The notes: a model not told the origin generated them from the letters alone. DNA of 64,000 bases from Cheilinus undulatus (GCF_018320785.1 NC_054884.1:22135667-22199666), one strand, 5' to 3'. Shown: positions 44,463 through 56,115, numbered from the stretch's first letter. A program made the numbers and translations.

Positions 44463-47400
44463 CTGAAAAGTTTTTTTAAAAGCAAGTCAACAATGTTATA
44501 TTTTCAGTGACGGCAAACTAAGGAATGCATCCTTTCCCTCTTCCAGTGTGATGGTAAATTAATTCCCTTTTATGAGCATACACACCTGGCAGGAGTCGAC
44601 GCCACCCTGCAGACTCCCGGCACATAACATACCATCGTCCAGCAAACCATCATAAACTTGTGTCTGGTTGCATTTGCTCTCACTGATCAATAACACTTTA
44701 GCTTTCAACAGAGTGTTGCTGCCTCTTCTGTCTGAAAAGTCAAAGAGAACACGAGTTAGGGAAACATGGCTTTTCTTCTTATAACATGTCTGATCATGTT
44801 GTAAGCTAGCTCATATATTACAATTCATTTTGACAAAATTTTATTAATCTACCAAAGCTAGCACTGAACAGCTGTTGGTTGCCACTACATCATCTCTGTT
44901 GGTTAACAAACATGTTAAAATTAGTCTGAATAAGGACAAAATAAAACAGGCAAATGATTGATCCCCAACAGATTTATAACTGGCATCTGATTTTGTTGGG
45001 GGTTTCTTTGGTGGTGGGGGTGGGGGGGGGGGGGGGGGGTTAAGACCCATCTCAGCTCTCGCTCTTTGTCTTTGTACTAGATTGATCTAAAGTTAGTTTG
45101 AGACAGCGTTTTTGAATGTTGTAGCCGCCACTGGTGAGCACAGCTTCAAAAATTGTCAACATCACTGACTTTATCCACTGAAGCCTAGCGTAAGTCCATG
45201 CAGGACATGGAAGTTCTACGCCCAGCTGTGATCAGCTGAAGGCCATCTGATCCCAGTTATCGCCTCTGAGCTCCAACAGCCAATCACAGCTCTTCCTCTA
45301 GACAGTGGTCCATTTAAATATGACATTCTTCTCACCAATCCCTGCCTCAATGCTGGTAAACCACACTAATGCTGCTATTAAATCTTCACCTCCACCACCC
45401 CAGCCTCCTCCTTCACAACATCAGTCTTGTTACATTCTCATATTTTGATTCATGCTACTTTTGATTAATTATTTCCAAACTAATTTTACTGCAGTTCGTT
45501 GTCATAAATGTATTTATTCCTTTTGTGTTTCTAGCTATGCACTGCCTGGAAAGTAAGAGCATGCTGCTTGACTAACTCAGGAAGCATCTTTGAGCAGAGC
45601 CGTCTCCGCCAAGTAAAACTGTATATTCATTTTGTGATAAATGCTTAAATGTATGATGAGTATGTCCCTGACTGGAATATTTTATACCAGTGGTTCTAAA
45701 CATCGATCTACAGTAAAGGTGCCTGATGGCACGATCCTGACAGAGGAGTCTGATATCAAGGAACAATGGTCTGGCTACTTTGAGGAGTTTTATTTGGCAG
45801 ATCCACCAAGTCGTGAGCTCCAAATGGATGCCTTATTTAACCAACTAACAAATTTAACACACTATCACAGGAAAATTGAGTGAAACAATGTATGCATGTC
45901 CTCTCCAGGCTTCTCTAAAGATGCTCTTTTAAACATGCTTTTTCATCTGCCATCTCTTTGTTTAGTTGTGTTTTACTCCATCCTAGGTCAAAATTACATT
46001 TACATCAAATTAATTTGTCAAATTTGTTTTTGAACTTTGGGTCCCAGTTTGGTGGTGGGTCCTAATGCCAGATCCGTTGGCAACCACTGGATCAGACCAC
46101 CCTCTTGCACAACTTGACGGACATACAATGCTCAATTTAATTCTACAAATTATGATCATTTTTCATACATTACTTTAACATAAGAAAATTCATTACCTCC
46201 TTCTTTAGTGTCTCCCCATCCAGAGATCACACACTCTGTTTTGGCAGGGAAGACCTGGTCTGGTAGACATGCAGTCTTCACGAAGTCAGTTTCTTTAGCA
46301 CACATGTTGCCCTCTGTTGTGTTGAGTTTGACTAGAGCTGAGAGGAAATAAAGAAATATAGTAAATAACCTAGTAGTTTGATAACAAAAACTAAGAAAAC
46401 CATTCTCTATAAACTGGCCCCAAACCTGTAGAACTATATTCCTTTTGCATAATCAGGAAAAAAGACAAACTGCGATAAACCCCAAAACAATAGGATTTTT
46501 TTTAGTCCCATAACTTCAGTATTCTATACCCTGTCTACACTGCTCATGTTATATTACATAAACTAACATTAGACAGAGGAAAGAAAAAAAACTAAACACT
46601 AGCTGACACAAACCTTACTTTGCAATCTTGTATGTAAGTCTATTTTATATCATCAACTTTTCAGTCTCTTCTTTGTTAAAAGATGATAATGTATTCAATG
46701 AAAGTGACAAACCTATGTCATTGTAAGAAGCAATCCTAATATCCCTGTAGTCCTCATGAACAATGGTCTCTATCACTGGGATGATCTGCTCCGATGCCTC
46801 ATGTTTGTGTATGTTCAGTCCTCCTAACATCACCTGGTAATCAAACCGATCTGAACTGAAATAAAAACATACATACCAGTAAACAATAAAGTTCAGTAGG
46901 AACCTGCTTAGGCAAGGCATACAAATGAAATCTAGTACATACATGCAGTGTGCAGCAGTGAGGACCCAGCAGGATGAGATCAGGGTCCCTCCACAATAAT
47001 GACTGAACTCAAATGGAAAGCCTTTGAATCTTTTCTGCAGAGAAACCTGCCAGGGATGATGACCACGAGAAGCCACACTGCCCTTAACAATACTGCTAAG
47101 GAGATTCGGGCTTAATCTGCCACATTGGGAGAACGGGGAAGGGTCTGGCACTGGCGGGACTGGAGTCATGGAAGGGTGTGGCACTGGATGGACTGGAGTA
47201 AGGGAATGGCAGGATCCAAGGAACAGCAGGAAAAACTGAGCACAGTGTGTACTGTATGTGCTGGAAATAATGACATGTATTATGTGTGCATGACTGTGTG
47301 ATAGTGTGTAAGGGCCCACCTTCAGGGCATTTCTGGACTTTACAATAGTCCCAGTCCAGTCTGCCTTCCTTTTTGATATAACACCAAGGTCTGTGATCCC

Positions 47401-50400
47401 CATCTGGATTCCTGAAATTTAAAACAACAAAAAACTTCCTGCTTACCAGAACAAAAATAGATAAAGTTTATTTTAACAATTGACGCAAAGAAAAGGGAGA
47501 GTGACAGTAAACATAAGTGTGAAGAAAATCCCTCACTTCTGAGATATTGTGCTCACAGCCAAGTGATGTAAATGAGCCTCATGACCTTGACCTTTGACCC
47601 TTTGCCTCCAAAATCCAATCAGTGTACCCTTAAATGTTATCAGATATTTTTGCAAATACTGAAGAAAATCTCTTAAAGTGCTCTTGGGATATTGCATTCA
47701 CAAGCACAGGCAAGAAAGTCTAGCTGCTGACTGTTAATCTCTGACAGCCACTCTCACAGACCGTTCATTTGAGATGCTGTATATCGAAGAATGAGAGTGC
47801 TGTAATTTCCCAGTACAATGTATTTCCAGTTCTTGGCTTTTCAAAGTCAACTTTATTTATAAACAAAGTCTGGCAGTAACAATCATGAAACCAAAGACTA
47901 AGAAACTTTTTCATAAATAAAATAGAGGAAAAAAAGGTCAGAGGTCTAATCCAGTGTAAGTCCCATATGTGTCTGGATGGCCAGGCCGGTGGTCTGTGCC
48001 TTCCTCCTACACTTTTCGATGAAGTCACAAACATTGTTGACTACGGCAACTCCATGTGGACAAATCACAGTGCAGCAGAGATGACTGATGGATAAATATA
48101 TTAATAATTCATTTCAAGACAGATATTCTTGATTTTGTGACCTTTTTATTTTTTTAAAGTATTTATTACTTTTTATTGTAAATTGCATTTATTCATGAAG
48201 ATACTTCTTTTGTAGATAAAAATATTATTTTAACTATTTAATAGTAGAAAGATATTTGTAATGAATAAGTTAATAAAAGACAAAAAACATTTATATATAT
48301 ATATATTTTTTTTTTTTTTTCTTTTCAAAAATAAATTATTTGTTTCTCTCCCACTTGTTAAACTAATGTTTCTGACATCAATCACATAGAGTCCTTCTGT
48401 TAAAAGGCAAGTCATGGCCATTTCAGACACAGTAAATGTCAAAGAATAAAACTGTTTTGTTCAAAATTATGTTTCTCACACCCTCAGCATCACCGCCAAA
48501 CACACAGAGGGTTGAAAGCAGGTAATTTGGAGGTAAAGAGACTGCGAAGTATAAATAACATTAAGACACTAAAGTTAGCTTTTCACGCCTGCATCGTGGA
48601 AAGCTAAAGGGTTTGCTATCTCACGGTGTGAGTTTCCAGCCAATAAAAGTGCACTACGTCATCACAACCAACCACAATGTGCCACGTCATCAGCAGACAC
48701 AGGCCCCCGGACAGAAAAAACTTCTGGTATCCAAACCATTACCTAAAATCTAAGTTTAATCTGATTTTATTTCTCAAGTTCTAGCTTTCATTTCTGTTCT
48801 GAGATGAAAGTGTCTTAGATGAACGGTTTGTGAGAGTGGCTGTCAGAGATGAATGGCCTGCAACATTTGAGGAAAATCCCTAAAGTTGTTGTTTAAATTT
48901 AAAGTTTAACATGCAAGAATCATATTCATAGTCCATTAATATTTTGCTTGACTTTACCTGCAGTGGTTGTTGTTTTCCTCTTCAGAAAAGTTTTTGAACA
49001 TTGTGAAAGGATTCCTGTCATGTGCCAGAATAAAGTAGGAGTTCCAGTCCAGACAGTCCAAGCCATCATCAGTGGTGCTGACATTACCCTTGTATGACTC
49101 CCCTTCCCCTTCATAACAGTCAGTTGGTGCTGGAAGAGAAGATTTTCAGTGAACAAAAAATCTGAACATATTTTTACATACCAAGATGTAATATTTTCAA
49201 ATTTAGAATCAACTCAAACTAAACTTTAGATTTATGTGCTTCTATAGCTTTAACTACACTCTTAGAAATAAGGGTTCCAAAAGGGTTCTTCTTGAAGGGC
49301 CGAAGTTCTACCCAGAACCATTGGCGTCTGAAAAACCTTTTTTTGAAAAAAGAGTTCTTCAACGGTCTTTGTAAGACTAAGGGTTCCTGTAAGAACCGTT
49401 TCAATACATAGAACCCTTTTTGGAAGAAGGAGTTCTTCGAGGGCTGTTGAAAACATGGGTATTAGAAGATTCTCACCCTCAAATTTTCAAATGTTTAGCC
49501 ATGTTTCAAATAGTATTTTTAATGCAGATGTATCTGTAATACCCTTATCAATTCATTGTACTTGTTCTGCCACAGTCTTAAATGTCTTTTCCATCATTTC
49601 ATGCCATACAATCCCAGCCAGCATGTCCATGTGGGCACCCATATGGGTTCCATGTGGGTTTGTCCATGGGTTCCATGTTGGCCCCTGGGCTTGCCCATGT
49701 TTACTACTAGTACACTGTAAAATCCAATTAGTTAACCTCAGTTAAAAAAATCATGCAAACTGATTGCCTTGAAAAAACTAAGTAACTTTAACTTTATGAC
49801 CCTAGTAGAGTAGAAGAGAGATTTTTGTGTTGTACTTAAAAAGGCTTTCTAAGTAAAGAACAATTGCACTTCAGTTCAAATAACTAAAACTCCTTTGTGT
49901 AGAGTACTTAGGTAAGGAAGTTTTTAGTGCTCAAGGTTTAGTACAGACTACACTGTAAACCCGGATTTGGTTTCTACTTAAACTTTTTAGCAATCATTAC
50001 TTATTCTTTTATGTTTTGTCAAAAAACATTGACATTACTAAATCAAATGTGACCGAAGCCAGATAAAGTTCCTGCAAGTCGGCATTCCAGTGGTTGAGAA
50101 AAATAGATACAAAGTCGTTTTCTTCAAAATGATCATTTTCCGTTTTTTCTCATCTTATGCAAGTCCGACATTTAAACTACTCATTCGATGAAAAAAGTAA
50201 CACAAATGTGATATTTAAAAGCGTTAATTTTGTGTTTTAAAATGCCCTATTCTCGCAGTTGCTGCAAGGATATTGAGGGGAGAGGAAAGTGAAACTGCGG
50301 GATGATAATTGGCCGCTCAGTCTGCCATTGTCCCCGGTTTCGCCCATTGAGATAGACAATAACAAACACCGCATGGCTCAAACACCACCCCCCTCGGCAT

Positions 50401-53400
50401 GTAACTACAGCTGTTTCTAGTTATCACCCTTAACAACAAGCCTCAAGATGCACCCTGCAGCGAAGAAAAGTAGAAGAGACGATGAAGAAGCAGCAAGAAT
50501 TATCAACAGACTTCGGACAACTTCAAGATCACTCGACAGGGCAAGTTTGATGACAGCGGATTTCCTATGGGAATATTTTGATGAGCGTCACCAGTCTGAT
50601 TCAGAAGCTTGGTTAGGGTGGACTTTATGTAAATGTGGCCCTATTGTTCACGCCCATCTCCCGGCCTGCCTGAAGGTAGGAGAAGTCCTGAAACTTTGAG
50701 CCTGTTTTTCTCAGAACAAACAGGAGCTAGAAGTTAACATTCAAATGAGCATATCTTTGTAAAATATGCTCAGAATAAGGTGTATGATACACCATTTGAA
50801 AGCTTGGAATCTACGCTTTCATAATGTGTAAAAAACTCAAAAATGACCTCGGACGACTTGCAGGACTTTTTACCAGCTTTGGTCAAAAATTAGTCGTTTG
50901 TACTATTCAGCTGAGAGATGCAATGCAATGATCATGTTAAGCTGAGATAACTTAGTATTTTTAGTGCTTTAAGGGGAGGGGCTATTTCAGAATTTTCAAG
51001 AAACCATGGGTGAGACTGTTAGTGCATCTGTTAGCACCAGCAGACAACGCTTCCATCATGACTTCTTTGTGTGGCGAAGTTAATGCTTTGCCTCTCCATG
51101 CCTCCAGCCCGCCAGCTGAGCTGATCCAGGTCACTGTCTGTATATAGTCATGTTTATAAAGGACTCTTCTCTATTGGGAGATAGGGCCAATGGTGGAAGT
51201 TAGTGTTCTCTGGGTACTTTTCTAGTTTAATATTGTGATGAGAAATGGCTCCAAGACAACTTGACTAACTTTGACAAACTCTCACACGAAGCATGAGCCA
51301 CTATTATTTATTCTGAAACACAGATACTGTCACATACAAACAGGGTGGTCTGCAACATTGACCCCCTCACTCATGGTGTTACACTTCAAAAAACACTTCT
51401 CACTAAAAACATCAACTAACAGACTAAACATGCATAATTTTTATAATGTTCATTGCAAAGTTGTTGTTATGCATGTTTAGTCTATTAGTTGATGTTTTTG
51501 CCTGATCTATAGAATACAATGTGGTTCTTCATATAACCATTAGAAGACAAGAGAGTTATTGGTGAAAACCTTATAAAGTGGTCCCTGTGTGGGTTCTAGA
51601 TGGAATCCTTGAAATATAAAAGAGTTCTTAGTGGAACTCCCTGTGTGGGAGCTAGATGAGACCCTTAGAGGGGGAAAGGGTTCTGGATGGACCCCTCAGT
51701 AAGGGTTATCAGTGAAACCACTACATCCTTGCAGGGTTCATTGCAGAACCTCTCATGGAAGATTCTGGGTGGAATCTTTCACAGATGGATCTGGGTACAA
51801 CCCTCTGGAGGGGTTCCCAGGTGGAACCTTTATAAAGGGTTCTTCTATGAGGATGTGCTGAAGAACCTTTTTTGGTTCTATTCAGCACCTTTACTTCTAA
51901 GAGTGTATGACTTTTACCTGATTGGCAGAATCTTCCAGTATATCCAGAAGGACAAGCACAACCGAAATGTCCCTTCTCTACTAAACAGGTGCCTCCGTTC
52001 TGACAGGGATTGGGATCACAGGGGGACTCAGGCACTGATATGGACAAAAAAAAAAACAAGTAATTTAAAGGTACATTCATCATTGCAGGGCCATAGCAAA
52101 GGATTCTGGGGCCCATGTAGAATGTGGGCCACCCAAAGATTGTTTTTTTCTTATTATTTTTTTCACTGCAGAATGTTTGCAGACTATTAAGGCTGATTGT
52201 TTTCAAAGACACCCTATGGATAATAGTTATAACCATAATAAATCAAGTTATTTTACAGACATGATTGAAATGCATAAATTGAATGTAGTTTTTGTATAGA
52301 AAAACTAAGTTCAGGAACTTAGACCACGCCTCTATGCCTAATCCCATTTCCACTGCTCAACATATATAAGCACGCCTCACTCATTCATATGCCTCTGACT
52401 CTGCTTTCACATTCCTCCCACCCAAACCCCTTCATTTCTAATTCTCTCTCTTTTTACAAGAACCACTGGGGGGTTCTTACTGAGAGCGACCAGGAGATAT
52501 CCCCCCACCCAAAGTCTCTACCCCTGTGGCTCCCAGACGTTGTACCAACAGCTGCGGACACCAGCAAGTCATCAGACCCCTCCATCCAGGCCTCAAGTTC
52601 TCAAACTCCCTTTGGCTACGCCATCACCAGCTCAAGCCAGCTGATCATCCTGCTAAGATCAACCTTTACCAACGCAAGTTCCAAATCTTCAGCGTTCCTC
52701 AGATTGGACCAGTTTAAGATGGCCCACATCATCTCTACATCCATCTGCTCGCTTTCTCATAAAATCAACCTTTCATCCCCTCATTACTTAAACTTCATCC
52801 TCTTCCCTTCGACCCTCAAACTTCATCCTCTTACTTTTGTCCCTCGACTTTCACCCTTTTCCCTTTGCCCTTCATCCACTTCCCACCGCCTCTCAACCCT
52901 CAACCTCATCCCTTCGCCTGTCGACTCTTAACCACATCCCTCCATTTCATCATTCCAGTATTAAACTATTCAAACTACTATCCAACTAGTATGGTCTTTA
53001 TTCGTGAACTAAATCAAAGTGGTGGCATCCAAAGGAGCTAATGGGCTCATTAAAGTTATTTGTTATATTTTACTATTTTCATGCTTCAATTGTTTCAAAT
53101 TTAATAGTTACATTTTAATTTCAGATTAAATTATCTAAATGTTGAGCAAGTATGGGTCATAAATCTATGAAACACAACTGCATGAACAGAAAGCACTTTA
53201 TCATTTGGTAAAAAAAAAAAAAAAAGATAATCTTATATAAAAGTTGGGGTTCAGTATACTTACATGAGCTGCAGTGAGGACCTTGGTATGGAGGATTGCA
53301 CTTGCACTCATAAAAGGGAGGATTCTTTAGGTCGATGACACAGTCCCCATGGCCACATGTTACATTCTTACAAATATTTGCCACTAAATACAACAAACAA

Positions 53401-56028
53401 GTTTAAAGTCATGGTTATTCAAACTAACTCAACTCAGGCTACCTTTGCACAACATTTTCAATTGCACAGGGCAACCTTTTTGTTGCCATTTACAGATGCT
53501 CTGCAGTTGATATCTAAACTGAGTTGTCTCAGCACAGAACTTTTTAAGTGATTTGTTTCTGTGCAAATGTGCGGCCTTAAACATTGTTCAACTTTGCCAG
53601 TTGTGGGTTTGTCTTTCTTTAATGGAAGGGTCCCAAAAAGTTTGTCCACGTGTGTACATGAACATATGACAAAATGAAACACAGAGATCTGACAGTCCAG
53701 TTAGCAATCAGGAAGCTAAGTATGGCTAAGAAATGGTACCTGACTGGCATCTCTTTCCAACATAAGGTTCAGGACATGTGCATGTTAAACTCAAATCAGA
53801 TTCAACATGACAAGTGCCGCCATTCAAGCAAGGGTTTGGATCACAGACTTCTAAAAAAGAGAGGAGAGAGGGTTTCAGGAAACAAGTCTAAAGGTTACAT
53901 ATGAGGATAATATGCAGTCATCATTGTGTCTTTCAAGGACACTAACTGGCATCATCCACGAGGTCCACTAACCAATCACCCACATCGGTCTGGAGGTCAT
54001 TAGTGGAGTTGGTGCTGGTTTCTGACTCTGTGACTGTGGAGAACAGAAAAATACTCAAATACTGGACTTGAAAAGTAGAAGATACATAAAGACTTATTCA
54101 AAGTGATCAAATATGTAAATGAAGAAGTCATAACAGGGGGAGCAGTGTACAGGAAATAATGTCACTCAGTTTGAAAATTCAGTTAGGGATTGTGATAGAA
54201 AAGTTCCCGCAAAAATGTTACCTTGTTAAGATGAAGTACAGAGTGAGATAAGAAAGGCTTTGAAGGTAATTAAATAATTAAAAAGCAATAGTTTTTAGGA
54301 AAAAGCATAACAAACCTCCTCTGTCTCAAAAAAATAAATAAATAAATAAAATAAATATCCTAATTACTAAAAAGAGCCAAAGGCAGGCTGTTATTATAAT
54401 GGCACATCAGTTAGAATTTTTATCAGTTAGAATGTTTGACAGACATATAAAGTAGTAGAAAGAATGAGAGAAGAATGGAAATCTTAATATCTGAAGAAAT
54501 TCAACAGCTCAAGCAATACTTTGGTAAAATATATTGATCCTAAAACCATGCATGAAAAAATGAGAGGAGGAATACGCTTTTTATCAAGAACTTGAAAAAA
54601 AGAAAAAGTTGAAATTTAAAGAATAATGTTGAAATATAAATTCCATTTTTTCCCCCTCATCATTTCAGCACTACTCTCATCATTTCAACTTTTTTTGACA
54701 GTTGTGATGGGAAAAATATTTTCCATCTCTCGATTTTTTAGCTGTTCTTGTTCTTTATTTTCTTTTTTACTCAAAATTTTTACCTTTTTCTTAACATTCT
54801 GACTTTATTCTTCACATTTATGTATTTTATTTAATGTTTATTTGTACAGGGACAAGTATGATGCATCTACACCGTTGCCACACACTACAGCATTTGTAGG
54901 TAGAGCTAATTTGCAATGCCGTCCCTATTTTTACTCATTCTCCTAATTTCCACTCAACATTTTGACTTTTTTCAACAGTTTAAATGTTTGTCTTGAAATG
55001 TAGCATGCTTAACATTTCCTTATTATTCTCAACATTTCAGCATTACTCTCAGCACTTAAACTTTCATCTGAACATTTTGACTTTACTCTCAATATTTGGT
55101 TATTTTTCTCATAATTTTGACTCAGTGTTTTAACTTTATTCATTCAAGCTTTGTTCTCAACATTTTGACTTTGCTCTCAACATTTTAATTTTTTTTCTGA
55201 ATCTCATAGTTTAGACTAAATATTTTGACCTTTTTCTAAAAATTTGATGTTAGTCTCAACATTTTTATTTAATGCTCAACATTTTTACTTTCAGCATTTT
55301 AACTCAAACCTTTGACTTCATTCTCAACATTTTGCCTTTTTCTCAGAATTCTGAGTAATATTTGACATTATTCACAACATTTAAACTTTATCCTCAATAT
55401 TTTTTTTACCTAATTCTCCACTTCCCTTCTTTTTTCTTATAATTTTGACTATTTTTTTTTCTCAATACTTAAACTTTTTCCTCAATAATTTGACATTATT
55501 CTCAATATTTTTTTTTTCTTCATCTCCACATTCTGACTTTTTTCATATATTTGGCTCAACATGTTTTACTTAATTGTCCACATTTCTGTTTTATTTTGAC
55601 CATTTTGACTTTATTCCCCTCATTTCTGTTTTCTTTTTTTCTCTATTTTACTCTTTTTTCCACATTGTGTCTTCATTCTTGACATTCTGGCAAAAAAAAA
55701 AAAAGGCTCCAGTCTTTTTGGTTCCTCTCTCATGACTGATTCTAACACACTTCCACACTAAAATTAATCATTTATACAAATATGAAGAGTAAGCCTGTTG
55801 CCACAAAGATCAACTGTGTAAAATCATTCTTACTTTTGACAATCTCCTGGAATGACAAAAACAAAACAGTCAGTAATCATCATAAATTTAATATTTTCAC
55901 TTTAATAATTATTAATACCAATATATATTTATATATATTATCAAAAGTATTATAAAACTTACATCTGCTTCATTGCCGTGGACACCAAGCAAACACAGAC
56001 TGATGAGTAGGACCCCTGCAGCCAGCAT
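44307..56028 (-). CDS. habp2: HABP2-like serine protease, copy B (13 exons, 537 aa)
   Basis: Tandem paralog of copy A with the same secreted EGF-EGF-EGF-kringle-trypsin plan. Exons in transcript order: 55963-56028, 55834-55846, 53947-54033, 53740-53850, 53264-53383, 51918-52034, 48958-49129, 47320-47411, 46943-47192, 46713-46855, 46197-46337, 44586-44731, 44307-44462; total 1614 nt with an open frame. His341, Asp389 and Ser489 form the triad and Asp483 sets trypsin-like specificity. The activation junction is again Ser-Ser then IVKG, so it lacks the Arg/Lys of normal zymogens. The ancestral exon 9 acceptor is mutated and a downstream acceptor restores frame. Intron 6 holds a 2.65-kb transposon and intron 5 a 0.7-kb insert, neither found in A. 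It looks functional by frame and active-site residues; expression is unknown. Confidence 0.9.
44586..44731 (-). CDS. habp2: copy B exon 12: trypsin domain
   Basis: 146 bp, CTTTTCAG acceptor. [15 protein letters not shown] ... DSCQ; Asp483 is position 189. This is the ancestral form, same length as in D, from which exon 12 of A has diverged. Confidence 0.9.
45022..45040 (+). repeat. poly-G run in intron 11 of copy B
   Basis: 19 consecutive G preceded by GGTGGTGGGGGT. Copy A has poly-T at the equivalent site. Length may be a sequencing or assembly artefact. Confidence 0.8.
45707..45840 (+). pseudogene. LINE ORF2 fragment in intron 11 of copy B
   Basis: [20 protein letters not shown] then [14 protein letters not shown], the segment between endonuclease and reverse transcriptase in many fish LINEs. 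Not in the matching intron of copy A. Confidence 0.6.
46197..46337 (-). CDS. habp2: copy B exon 11: trypsin domain
   Basis: 141 bp: [26 protein letters not shown] acceptor and GTAATG donor. Confidence 0.9.
46713..46855 (-). CDS. habp2: copy B exon 10: Asp102 region
   Basis: 143 bp, from [11 protein letters not shown] to YNDI; Asp389 is the catalytic Asp. Confidence 0.88.
46943..47192 (-). CDS. habp2: copy B exon 9: linker, activation site, His57 (moved acceptor)
   Basis: 250 bp as modelled. The acceptor used by A is changed here from AG to GG (47216-47217), and one base is lost just after it. The next acceptor, TTACTCCAG, gives phase 1 and restores frame. The linker has an extra TPVxPVPxPS-like repeat. 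LSS-IVKG then LTAAHC (His341) follow. An unbroken frame runs through the flanking introns, which is chance. Confidence 0.78.
47320..47411 (-). CDS. habp2: copy B exon 8: kringle, second half
   Basis: 92 bp. [12 protein letters not shown] and WDYCKVQKC complete the six-cysteine kringle. Confidence 0.9.
48958..49129 (-). CDS. habp2: copy B exon 7: kringle, first half
   Basis: 172 bp. [20 protein letters not shown] and NNNHC give kringle cysteines 1 to 3; phase 1 in, phase 2 out. Confidence 0.9.
50049..50886 (+). mobile_element. nested inverted-repeat element with small ORF
   Basis: Termini GTGACCGAAGCCAGATAAAG and, inverted, TTGACCAAAGCTGGTAAAA. The related element at 41870-41890 has the uninterrupted site (AATCAGATTAG), so this is a true insertion, target duplication about AAT. 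Encloses an 83-codon frame at 50448-50699. Confidence 0.75.
50448..50699 (+). CDS. 83-codon ORF of unknown function in nested element
   Basis: Starts [19 protein letters not shown], basic then acidic, with a later CKCGP. May be the first coding exon of a lost transposase. No family recognised; no sign of a host gene. Confidence 0.3.
   Translation: MHPAAKKSRRDDEEAARIINRLRTTSRSLDRASLMTADFLWEYFDERHQSDSEAWLGWTLCKCGPIVHAHLPACLKVGEVLKL
51918..52034 (-). CDS. habp2: copy B exon 6: EGF domain 3
   Basis: 117 bp, six EGF cysteines ending GYTGRFC. The donor is followed after about 11 bp by the end of a 2.65-kb inserted element, so the donor's intronic context has changed. Confidence 0.9.
52281..53006 (+). 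mobile_element. copy B-specific 0.7-kb insertion, possible solo LTR
   Basis: Absent from intron 5 of copy A, where flanking bases join. Has a TATATAAG box at about 52362, a CT-rich transcribed-like region with an open frame 52389-52931 (180 codons, Ser/Pro/Leu-rich, no domain recognised) and ATTAAA near its end. Layout resembles an LTR, but TG..CA ends and a target duplication were not found. Confidence 0.45.
53264..53383 (-). CDS. habp2: copy B exon 5: EGF domain 2
   Basis: 120 bp, six EGF cysteines; [11 protein letters not shown] keeps an NVT glycosylation sequon at the position of NAT in A. Confidence 0.9.
53740..53850 (-). CDS. habp2: copy B exon 4: EGF domain 1
   Basis: 111 bp, six EGF cysteines from [12 protein letters not shown] to [12 protein letters not shown]; near-identical to A. 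Confidence 0.9.
53947..54033 (-). CDS. habp2: copy B exon 3: acidic linker
   Basis: 87 bp, two codons shorter than in A. Ser/Thr-rich, then [18 protein letters not shown] acceptor and GTTAGT donor conserved. Confidence 0.8.
54640..55690. repeat. T-rich degenerate tandem repeat, copy B intron 2
   Basis: Same units as 7740-8790 and 23880-26040; lacks the SINE found in A. Confidence 0.8.
55834..55846 (-). CDS. habp2: copy B exon 2: 13-bp micro-exon
   Basis: 13 bp between TTCCAG and GTAAGA, encoding EIVK plus one base. It supplies the phase needed by exon 3, as in copy A. Confidence 0.8.
55963..56028 (-). CDS. habp2: copy B exon 1: signal peptide
   Basis: 66 bp from ATG to GTAAGT, phase 0. Same 19-residue hydrophobic leader as A, then NEAD. 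Confidence 0.88.
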
Positions 56029-56082
56029 GATTCTGTGTGGGACTGTCAGCACAGTGTGGCAGACTGAAGATCCAGTGATCTA

Positions 56083-56090
56083 CTTTTATT
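56083..56090 (-). promoter_or_regulatory. copy B TATA-like box
   Basis: AATAAAAG about 55 bp upstream of the ATG at the position seen in copy A. Role inferred from position. Confidence 0.35.
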
Positions 56091-56115
56091 CCCAAAATCA
56101 TCGTAATATCCCACA

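Larger units (their letters stand above)
49256..51906. mobile_element. large inverted-repeat element, copy 2, in intron 6 of copy B
   Basis: Termini ACACTCTTAGAAATAAGGG and, inverted, ACACTCTTAGAAGTAAAGG. The intron is 137 bp in copy A, giving the empty site. Target duplication is degenerate. Contains a nested element (50049-50886) and an ACACTGTAAA repeat (about 49725-49975). No transposase recognised. Confidence 0.75.

Noticed and set aside
46645-47403. 252-codon open frame covering exons 8-10 of copy B as one exon
   Set aside because: It runs through introns whose donors and acceptors match those in copy A; exon 8 lies in a different frame from its real translation.
48926-49156. 76-codon frame over the kringle exon
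   Set aside because: Wrong frame; the correct frame gives the cysteine-patterned kringle half.
52389-52931. 180-codon frame as a host gene
   Set aside because: Lies inside a copy B-specific insertion within an intron, on the opposite strand, with no recognised domain. Kept only as part of the insertion.
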